Positions 1 to 5,400 of a stretch of 6,817 bases of DNA are shown piece by piece; positions within the stretch are counted from its first letter, which is position 1, and every line of letters starts with the position of its first letter. A program made the position numbers and the translations under genes. The notes beneath the pieces are model-generated. The model was given only the letters and a program-made list of their open reading frames with translations. It had not been told where the DNA came from and did no database searches. The DNA comes from Oscillospiraceae bacterium. Its GTDB lineage: Bacteria > Bacillota > Clostridia > Oscillospirales > Oscillospiraceae. The stretch spans positions 1-6,817 of the forward strand of contig JAFZAM010000103.1 of NCBI GenBank assembly GCA_017557265.1. The letters run 5' to 3'.

Positions 1-483
1 CTCCTGCAGAGCGGTCTTGTAGTCCGTGAGCTCGGTCGGCTTCTCGGCGAGGATGAAGTCCCTGACGAAGCGGCCCGCCTGCTCCATGCCTCCGTCGAGA
101 TATATCGCGGCGAGAAGAGCCTCCACGGCGTCGGCAAGGATTGACTTGCGCTCGCGGCCGCCGTTTTGCTCCTCGCCCTTTCCGAGCAGGAGCACCTCCC
201 CGAGGCCGAGCGCCTCCGCCGTCGCGGCAAGGCTGTGCTCGCAGACGAGCTCGGCGCGGATGCGCGTCATCTCGCCCTCGGGCTTCGACGGATACTTCTC
301 AAAGAGATATTCCGCGCTGACGAAGCCGAGCACGGAATCGCCGAGGAACTCGAGGCGCTCGTTGGACCAGATGCGGGTCTTGCCGCGCTCGTTGGCGTAC
401 GAGCTGTGCGTGAGCGCGTTCTCCAGGAGCTTTTCGTCGCGGAAAACGTAGCATATTTTGTTTTGAAGCTCTTTTACGTCCAT
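1..483 (-). CDS. rnc: Ribonuclease III, N-terminal 161 residues (3' end outside window)
   Basis: Partial gene, open to the window edge in frame. RNase III cleaves double-stranded RNA, processing rRNA precursors and many mRNAs. The catalytic domain is complete: the signature NERLEFLGDSVL (41-52) supplies E42, E45 and D49, and LADAVEALLAAIYLDGG (116-132) supplies the metal ligands D118 and E121. These match the E. coli residues E38, E41, D45, D114 and E117. The last residues, TDYKTALQE (153-161), are the canonical opening of the C-terminal dsRNA-binding domain, so about 65-75 residues are missing beyond coordinate 1. The ATG (483-481) follows GAGGAG. The gene lies after acpP, the standard neighbour, and smc often follows in Firmicutes. 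No separate promoter is visible in the 78-nt spacer, so expression probably depends on read-through past the hairpins. Confidence 0.98.
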   Translation of the reverse strand, partial: MDVKELQNKICYVFRDEKLLENALTHSSYANERGKTRIWSNERLEFLGDSVLGFVSAEYLFEKYPSKPEGEMTRIRAELVCEHSLAATAEALGLGEVLLLGKGEEQNGGRERKSILADAVEALLAAIYLDGGMEQAGRFVRDFILAEKPTELTDYKTALQE

Positions 484-487
484 GTCG

Positions 488-493
488 CTCCTC
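488..493 (-). promoter_or_regulatory. Ribosome binding site of rnc, abutting the terminator
   Basis: GAGGAG (493-488) sits 4 nt before the rnc ATG (483-481), a rather short spacing. It lies directly after the U-rich tail of the acpP-rnc hairpin. Confidence 0.75.
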
Positions 494-496
494 GCT

Positions 497-536
497 AAAA
501 AGACGGGACCCGCCGCGCTGCCGCGGACAGGGCCCC
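497..536 (-). terminator. Intrinsic terminator or attenuator between acpP and rnc
   Basis: On the minus strand, arm GGGGCCC (536-530) pairs with GGGTCCC (511-505) over 7 bp with one G-U pair. Inside, CCGCG (526-522) pairs with CGCGG (517-513) around the loop GCAG. The two stems are separated by a small TGT/C internal loop. The stem is followed 1 nt later by TCTTTTT (503-497), a U-rich tail. This is the layout of a rho-independent terminator. The tail ends only 3 nt before the rnc Shine-Dalgarno sequence, so it more likely works as a partial terminator setting the acpP:rnc ratio. The pairing is seen in sequence; efficiency is inferred. Confidence 0.7.
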
Positions 537-543
537 TCGCCTT

Positions 544-559
544 CGCGGCCGGGGCCGCG
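544..559 (-). other. GC-rich hairpin immediately after acpP
   Basis: A perfect 7-bp inverted repeat, CGCGGCC / GGCCGCG with a 2-nt centre (in practice a 6-bp stem with a 4-nt loop), begins 3 nt after the acpP TAA stop. No U tract follows on the minus strand, so it is not an intrinsic terminator by itself. It could protect the 3' end of acpP mRNA or pause polymerase ahead of the next hairpin. Confidence 0.6.
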
Positions 560-561
560 CT

Positions 562-795
562 TTACTCTATGATGCCGGAGATGTATCTTACGACGTCGCC
601 GACCGTGACGAGCTTCTGGATATCCTCCTCGCCTATCTCGGGAAGCCCGAACTCCTCCTCGACGGCCATCGTGAGCTCGACCAGATCGAGGGAATCGGCG
701 CCGAGATCCTCAATGAACTGAGTGTCCATGGTTATGTTTTCCTCGTCGGTCACAAACTGCTCGGCGAGCATCTTCTGAAGCTTTTCGAAAATCAT
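562..795 (-). CDS. acpP: Acyl carrier protein
   Basis: 77-aa acidic acyl carrier protein of type II fatty acid synthesis. It carries growing acyl chains in the cytoplasm on a 4'-phosphopantetheine arm attached by AcpS. The attachment serine is S35 in the classic motif EDLGADSLDLVEL (29-41). The four-helix pattern and the C-terminal VGDVVRYI segment are typical, and the length matches the family (about 75-80 aa). The ATG at 795-793 has a strong Shine-Dalgarno sequence, and a near-consensus promoter lies just upstream. A terminator-like hairpin follows before rnc. Together these signals suggest an abundant short acpP transcript of about 325 nt in addition to read-through from plsX. Downstream rnc is the usual neighbour in both Firmicutes and Proteobacteria. 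Confidence 0.98.
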   Translation of the reverse strand: MIFEKLQKMLAEQFVTDEENITMDTQFIEDLGADSLDLVELTMAVEEEFGLPEIGEEDIQKLVTVGDVVRYISGIIE

Positions 796-801
796 TTCAG
801 G

Positions 802-808
802 TCACCTC
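802..808 (-). promoter_or_regulatory. Strong ribosome binding site of acpP
   Basis: GAGGTGA (808-802) is a seven-base match to the anti-Shine-Dalgarno sequence, 6 nt before the acpP ATG. It is the best ribosome binding site in the window and fits the high protein demand for acyl carrier protein. Confidence 0.85.
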
Positions 809-829
809 GTGTTAAGTATTACCGGATAT

Positions 830-858
830 ATCGTATGCATGAAAGCGCGGATTGTCAA
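830..858 (-). promoter_or_regulatory. Sigma-A promoter upstream of acpP
   Basis: A perfect TTGACA (858-853), a 17-nt spacer (852-836) and TACGAT (835-830) lie on the minus strand in the AT-rich plsX-acpP spacer, 10 nt after the plsX stop. Start of transcription is predicted near 823, giving a leader of about 27 nt. The -35 element sits within a small palindrome ATTG-N-CAAT (851-859), and a second palindrome GATATATC (825-832) overlaps the -10. Either could be an operator, but neither matches a site I recognise. Confidence 0.8.
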
Positions 859-868
859 TCGGAATTTC

Positions 869-1882
869 TCACTTTTCGTCGGTGAGATAGGACGTTATCT
901 CGCCGATGAGGCCGCCGTCGACGGCCTTTCTGGCCTGACCGATGGCGTTCTTTATCGCGTCGGCGTTGGAGGCGCCGTGCGCCTTTATGACGGGCTTGGC
1001 GACTCCGAGGAGGATGCTGCCGCCTATCTCCGAGTAGTCGAGGCTGCCCCTGAGCTCCCCGAGGTCCTTCTTAAGGAGCGCCGCGGCGAGCTTGGTCCTG
1101 AAGTTTTTCAGGAACATGCGCTTTATCGCGTGGCCCATGAAGACGCCCGCGCCCTCGAAGCTCTTTATCATGACGTTGCCGCTCCAGCCGTCGGTGACGA
1201 TGACGTCAGCCGCGCCCTGCAGCACTTCCCTCGCCTCGACGTTGCCGACGAAGTCGAGCTCGCTTTTAGAGCCGAGCTCGGTGAGCGCGGCGTAGGCCTC
1301 CTTGTGGAGCGGGTCGCCCTTGGTGGACTCGGTGCCGATATTGAGCAGCGCGACTCTGGGGTTCATGCGGCCGAAGACGCTCTTGGCGTAGGCCGCGCCC
1401 ATGAACGCGAACTGCGTAAGGTATTCGACGGTGTTCTCGACGTTGGCGCCGCAGTCAATGACTATGCAGCCCTTGCCGTCCTCGGTCGGGAGAACGGGCG
1501 CGAGAGCGGCGCGTCTGATGCCGCGGATGCGCTTGAGGATGAGAGTCGCGCCGGAGAGCAGAGCTCCCGTGCTGCCGGCGGAGACGAGCGCGTCGCCCGT
1601 GCCGTCCTTGAGCAGGTCGAGGCCGACGGCCATCGAGGACTCACGCTTCTCGCGGAGAATGGCGGTGGGCTCGTCCTCCATGGAGATGACCTGGGAGGTG
1701 TGAGCTATTTCGATGCCCTTGGGCAGGTTGTTCATTCCGAGCGACTGGATGCAACGGAGGATCTCCTCGCCTATCCCGACGAGGATTACATCCGTATCGA
1801 ACTCCTCGACGGCCTTCAGCGCGCCCTTGACTATCTCCATGGGGGCGTTGTCCCCGCCCATGGCGTCTACGACGATCTTCAT
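869..1882 (-). CDS. plsX: Phosphate acyltransferase PlsX
   Basis: 337-aa PlsX, which converts acyl-ACP plus phosphate to acyl-phosphate. PlsY then uses acyl-phosphate to acylate glycerol-3-phosphate at the membrane, so this is the first committed step of phospholipid synthesis in most bacteria. Family blocks in order: VVDAMGGDNAP (4-14), SAGSTGALL (101-109), DCGANVE (143-149), LLNIGTE (179-185), FVGNVEAREVLQGAADVIVTD (211-231) followed by GWSGNV, and near the C-terminus EIGGSILLGVAKP with KAHGASN. Length is normal. The ATG follows a GGGAG motif with about 6-nt spacing that lies within the last trmFO codons; 1 nt separates the two genes, indicating tight coupling. Downstream is acpP, the source of its acyl-ACP substrate. 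The fapR, rpmF, fabD and fabG genes often seen beside plsX in other bacteria are absent here. No terminator follows the gene, so it may read into acpP. Confidence 0.98.
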   Translation of the reverse strand: MKIVVDAMGGDNAPMEIVKGALKAVEEFDTDVILVGIGEEILRCIQSLGMNNLPKGIEIAHTSQVISMEDEPTAILREKRESSMAVGLDLLKDGTGDALVSAGSTGALLSGATLILKRIRGIRRAALAPVLPTEDGKGCIVIDCGANVENTVEYLTQFAFMGAAYAKSVFGRMNPRVALLNIGTESTKGDPLHKEAYAALTELGSKSELDFVGNVEAREVLQGAADVIVTDGWSGNVMIKSFEGAGVFMGHAIKRMFLKNFRTKLAAALLKKDLGELRGSLDYSEIGGSILLGVAKPVIKAHGASNADAIKNAIGQARKAVDGGLIGEITSYLTDEK

Positions 1883-1883
1883 T

Positions 1884-3200
1884 CTATCTCCCTTCCCTGT
1901 CCCGTGCCGCGAGAACGTCGATGATATCGAGCGCGCGGCGCGACAGTTCCATGTTCTTGTTGCGTTTGCCCCTGACTCTGCGGTCGAGCGGAGTGATGAT
2001 GCCGAAATTTACGTTCATGGGCTGGAAATTGCCCACGCTGCCGCCCGAGACGTACGCCGCGAGAGCGCCCGTCGCGGTCATGGCGGTAAAGTCGAGCGGC
2101 TCGAGCCCCGCGAGACGGCGCGCCGTCTGTATGCCGACGAGCATGCCGGAGGCCGCGGATTCGACATAGCCCTCGACACCGGTCATCTGGCCGGCAAAGG
2201 AGAGCCGCGGCATGCTCTTGAGCCTGTACTGGGAATCGAGCAGCTTCGGCGAATCTATGTAGGTGTTTCTGTGCATGACGCCGTATCGGACGAACTCGGC
2301 GTTTCTGAGCGCGGGTATCATCGAAAAGACGCGCTTTTGCTCGCCGAAGGTCAGATGCGTCTGGAAGCCGACGATGTTGTAGAGCGTGCCCTCGGCGTTG
2401 TCCTGCCGGAGCTGGACGACGGCGTAGCACTCGCGGCCGGTCCTCGGGTCGCGCAGGCCTATGGGCTTGAGCGGGCCGTAGCGCAGGGTGTCCTCGCCGC
2501 GGCGGGCCATGACCTCGACGGGCATGCAGCCCTCGAAGACGGCCCCGTCGTCGAAGCCGTGCACCTCAGCCTGCTTCGCCTCGCGCAGCTCGGCGACGAA
2601 GCGCAGGTACTCGTCCTTTTCCATGGGGCAGTTTACATAATCCGCGTTCCCTCTGTCGTAGCGGGAGGCGAAAAACGCGCTTTCCATGTCCACGCTCTCG
2701 AGCGTGACTATGGGAGCGGCGGCGTCGTAGAAATTAAGGCGCGAGGTCTCGGGAAAGAGCGCGGCTATCGCGTCTCCGAGCGCGTCGGAGGTCAGCGGCC
2801 CCGTCGCTATGACGGTCTCGCCCTCGGGGATCTCCGTGACCTCGCCGGGGACGTACTCGACGTTGGGGAGCGCGAGCAGGCGCTCGGTCACGAGCTTGGA
2901 AAAGCCGACTCGGTCGACGGCGAGCGCGCCTCCGGCCTCGACGCGGGTCGCGTCGGCGCAGGAGACTATGAGACCGCCGAAGCGGCGCATCTCCTCCTTG
3001 AGCAGCCCGACGGCGTTCGTGAGGTCGTTGCTGCGAAGGGAGTTCGAGCAGACGAGCTCGGCGAAGGTGTCGGAGACGTGGGCGGGGGTCTTCTTTCCCG
3101 GCTTCATCTCGAGAAGCCTGACGCTCACGCCGCGCTTGGCGAGCTGCCACGCGGCCTCGCTGCCCGCGAGACCGGCGCCGACTACCGTGACGTCAGCCAT
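1884..3200 (-). CDS. trmFO: tRNA m5U54 methyltransferase, folate/FAD-dependent (TrmFO, formerly Gid)
   Basis: 438-aa flavoprotein that makes ribothymidine at U54 in the tRNA T-loop, using 5,10-methylenetetrahydrofolate as carbon donor and reduced FAD. The N-terminal FAD-binding Rossmann motif is GAGLAGSEAAWQLAKRG (8-24). The two cysteines essential in the family are C51 in ELVCSNSLRS and C225 in FEGCMPVEVMA (B. subtilis C53 and C226). Other family blocks are YVNCPMEKDEY (188-198) and, towards the C-terminus, FAGQMTGVEGYVESAASG and NVNFGIITPL. Full length. The ATG (3200-3198) overlaps the topA TGA (3195-3193), giving an 8-nt overlap, and no Shine-Dalgarno sequence is visible upstream, so translation is probably coupled to topA. 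The TAG stop lies 1 nt before the plsX ATG. dprA-topA-trmFO is a conserved Firmicutes order; here plsX follows instead of the xerC-clpQY-codY genes found in Bacillus. Confidence 0.98.
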   Translation of the reverse strand: MADVTVVGAGLAGSEAAWQLAKRGVSVRLLEMKPGKKTPAHVSDTFAELVCSNSLRSNDLTNAVGLLKEEMRRFGGLIVSCADATRVEAGGALAVDRVGFSKLVTERLLALPNVEYVPGEVTEIPEGETVIATGPLTSDALGDAIAALFPETSRLNFYDAAAPIVTLESVDMESAFFASRYDRGNADYVNCPMEKDEYLRFVAELREAKQAEVHGFDDGAVFEGCMPVEVMARRGEDTLRYGPLKPIGLRDPRTGRECYAVVQLRQDNAEGTLYNIVGFQTHLTFGEQKRVFSMIPALRNAEFVRYGVMHRNTYIDSPKLLDSQYRLKSMPRLSFAGQMTGVEGYVESAASGMLVGIQTARRLAGLEPLDFTAMTATGALAAYVSGGSVGNFQPMNVNFGIITPLDRRVRGKRNKNMELSRRALDIIDVLAARDREGR

Positions 3201-5364
3201 TTTTGGCCGTTTTGCGCGCGGCGGGCTTCTTCTCCGACTCGGAGGAGGCTCCGCTCTTGCGCTTGTAGCCGCGCTTGTCCTCGGGGACGAAATTCTTGCA
3301 TTCGGGGTTTATGCAGAAGGGCTTGTTGTAGCCTCTGCCGGAGCGCTTGAACATCGTCAGGCCGCATTCCGTGCAGGTATTGGCGACGGGCACGTCCCAC
3401 GTCAGGAAATCGCAGCCGTGGTTTAGCATCTCGCAGGCGTAGTAGGGGTTGCCGTTTTTCGACTGGCGCTTGAGCATGCGCGCGCCGCACTTCGGGCACT
3501 TGCCCGGCATCTCGACGACGAGAGGCTTTGTGAACTTGCACTCGGGGAAGCCCGGGCAGGCCAGAAACTTGCCGAAGCGGCCGGTCTTGACGACCATCTT
3601 GCGGCCGCACTCGTCGCATATTTCGTCCGTCTCCTCGGCGGGTACCTTTATGCGCACGCCCTTGAGCGTCGACTCGGCCTCGCCGAGCGACTCGTCGAAG
3701 CCCTCGTAGAAGTCGCGGATGACCTGCTTCCACTGCTTCTCTCCGTCGCCGACCTCGTCGAGAGACTGCTCCATACGAGCGGTGAATTTAAGATCGACTA
3801 TATCGGGGAATTTCTCCATGAGCAGGGTGTTCACGGCCTCGCCGAGCGCGGTCGGGCGGAGGGTCTTGCCCTCCTTGGCGACGTACTCGCGCTCGAGGAT
3901 GGTGGACATGGTCGGAGCGTAGGTGCTCGGGCGGCCTATCCCCTTCTCCTCCATGGCGCGGATGAGCGTGTCCTCGGTATAGCGGGAGGGAGGCTGCGTG
4001 AACTTCTGCTCGGTCTTTATCTCGACGAGGCTGACCTCCTCGCCCTCGGAAAGGGCGGGCAGGGCCTGCTTGCTCTTGACCTCGTCGTCGCGGGCGTCGT
4101 CGTAGAGGACGGTAAAGCCCGGGAACTTGACGCTCGAATGCGTCGCGCGGAAAACGTAGCCCGCGCTCGTGACGTCTATGGTCACGGTGTCGTTGACGCA
4201 GTTGGCCATCTGGCTGGCCATGAAGCGGCTCCAGATGAGCTTGTAGAGGCGGTACTGCTCGTTGGTGAGGTACTGCTTGATGCTCTCGGGGACGAGGCCG
4301 ACGTCGGACGGGCGTATCGCCTCGTGCGCGTCCTGAGCGCCGGCTCTGGCCTTGAATACGCGCGCGGTCTTGGGATAGTACTCGGGGCCGTACTTGGCTA
4401 CGATGTACTTCTTGGCGGCGTCCTGCGCCTCCTTGGAGACGCGAAGGGAGTCCGTTCTCATATAGGTTATGAGGCCGACGGAGCCGAGCTCGCCGAGCTC
4501 TATGCCCTCATAGAGCTTCTGGGCGACGGACATCGTCCTCTTCGGGGCCATGTTGAGCTTGCGGGAGGCGTCCTGCTGGAGGGTCGAGGTTATGAACGGG
4601 CCGAAGGGTCCGCGGGACTTGTCGGCGCGCTTGACGCCCGTTATCACGAACGGCGCGGCGGAGACGGCGGCCCTGACCTTCTCGACCTCCTCGGCGCTGT
4701 GCAGCTCCAGCTTGCCCTTCTCGGTCCCGGTCAGGCGCGCTGTGAAGCGGCCCTTTTTGTCCCGGCATTCAAGCTCCGCGTCGAAGGGCCAGTATTCCTC
4801 GGGGACGAAGGAGCGTATCTCGTTTTCCCTGTCTACGACCATCCTCGTCGCGACGGACTGGACGCGCCCTGCGGAAAGGCCGCGTCGTATCGTCCGCCAG
4901 AGCAGCGGGCTGAGCTTGTAGCCGACTATCCTGTCGAGCACGCGGCGGGCCTGCTGCGCGTCGACGAGGTTCATGTCTATCTGCCGCGGGGCGGCGATGG
5001 AATCGTTGACGACCTTCTTGGTTATCTCGTTGAACGTGACGCGGCAGGCCTTCTTGTCGCTGAGCGAAAGAAGCTCCTTGAGGTGCCACGAGATGGCCTC
5101 TCCCTCGCGGTCCGGGTCGGTCGCGAGATAGACCTTATCGGCATCGGCGGCGCGCTTCCTGAGGGAGGCTATCGTCTCCTCGCGGCCGGGAATGGGCTTG
5201 TACTCGGGCTCGAAATCGTGCTCGATGTCGACTCCGAGCGTGCTCTTGGGCAGATCGCGCAGATGGCCCATCGAGCTCGTCACGGCGTACTTGTCGCCGA
5301 GATACTTCTCTATCGTTTTTGCCTTAGCCGGAGACTCGACTATCACAAGGCTCTTTTTTGCCAT
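3193..5364 (-). CDS. topA: DNA topoisomerase I (type IA)
   Basis: 723-aa type IA topoisomerase. It relaxes negative supercoils by cutting one strand through a 5'-phosphotyrosine intermediate, with Mg2+. The N-terminal Toprim domain has E10 in VIVESPAK and the acidic triad D83/D85/E87 in TDPDREGEAISWHL. The core includes LSAGRVQSVATR at 163-174. The catalytic tyrosine is Y301 in GLITYMRTDS. Three C-terminal Topo_Zn fingers follow: C583/C586/C603/C609, C623/C626/C644/C651 and C664/C667/C684/C689. A Lys-rich tail (about 700-723) is likely to help DNA binding. Length is close to Firmicutes TopA proteins of about 690-720 aa. The segment GPFITSTLQQ (255-264) differs mildly from the common PPFTTSTLQQ. 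The gene begins 36 nt after dprA, and its TGA stop lies inside the first codons of trmFO. A candidate promoter in dprA could give it independent expression. Confidence 0.98.
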   Translation of the reverse strand: MAKKSLVIVESPAKAKTIEKYLGDKYAVTSSMGHLRDLPKSTLGVDIEHDFEPEYKPIPGREETIASLRKRAADADKVYLATDPDREGEAISWHLKELLSLSDKKACRVTFNEITKKVVNDSIAAPRQIDMNLVDAQQARRVLDRIVGYKLSPLLWRTIRRGLSAGRVQSVATRMVVDRENEIRSFVPEEYWPFDAELECRDKKGRFTARLTGTEKGKLELHSAEEVEKVRAAVSAAPFVITGVKRADKSRGPFGPFITSTLQQDASRKLNMAPKRTMSVAQKLYEGIELGELGSVGLITYMRTDSLRVSKEAQDAAKKYIVAKYGPEYYPKTARVFKARAGAQDAHEAIRPSDVGLVPESIKQYLTNEQYRLYKLIWSRFMASQMANCVNDTVTIDVTSAGYVFRATHSSVKFPGFTVLYDDARDDEVKSKQALPALSEGEEVSLVEIKTEQKFTQPPSRYTEDTLIRAMEEKGIGRPSTYAPTMSTILEREYVAKEGKTLRPTALGEAVNTLLMEKFPDIVDLKFTARMEQSLDEVGDGEKQWKQVIRDFYEGFDESLGEAESTLKGVRIKVPAEETDEICDECGRKMVVKTGRFGKFLACPGFPECKFTKPLVVEMPGKCPKCGARMLKRQSKNGNPYYACEMLNHGCDFLTWDVPVANTCTECGLTMFKRSGRGYNKPFCINPECKNFVPEDKRGYKRKSGASSESEKKPAARKTAKNG

Positions 5365-5372
5365 AGGTAGTT

Positions 5373-5377
5373 TCCTC
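5373..5377 (-). promoter_or_regulatory. Ribosome binding site of topA (decides the start)
   Basis: GAGGA at 5377-5373 lies 8 nt upstream of the ATG at 5364-5362. The frame is open a little further, to a TTG at 5379-5377, but that TTG overlaps this Shine-Dalgarno sequence and has none of its own. The ATG start also gives the usual TopA N-terminus, MAKKSLVIVESPAKAK. Confidence 0.8.
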
Positions 5378-5400
5378 AACTTAAATAGATATCGTGCGCG

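Noticed and set aside
796..829. FapR- or FabT-like lipid operator in the acpP leader (a TACTTAA half-site near 813-819)
   Set aside because: Only a half-site resemblance is visible, with no matching inverted partner at the right distance. The small palindromes nearby do not match the operator forms I know.
1713..3350. A 545-codon plus-strand open frame opposite trmFO, and other long plus-strand frames opposite plsX (809-1924) and topA (4138-5370)
   Set aside because: They are antisense to genes with unmistakable family motifs. Their translations are repetitive in composition (Ala, Gly, Arg, Glu, Leu, Val) with no recognisable domain. Long antisense frames are expected in GC-rich genes with biased third positions.
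5365..5379. TTG at 5379-5377 as the start of topA, adding five residues
   Set aside because: The TTG overlaps the GAGGA ribosome binding site that serves the ATG at 5364, and the added residues are not part of the usual TopA N-terminus.
5365..5400. Promoter in the dprA-topA spacer (AT-rich TATCTATTT)
   Set aside because: No -35-like element is present at a suitable distance; the upstream sequence is GC-rich dprA coding sequence.
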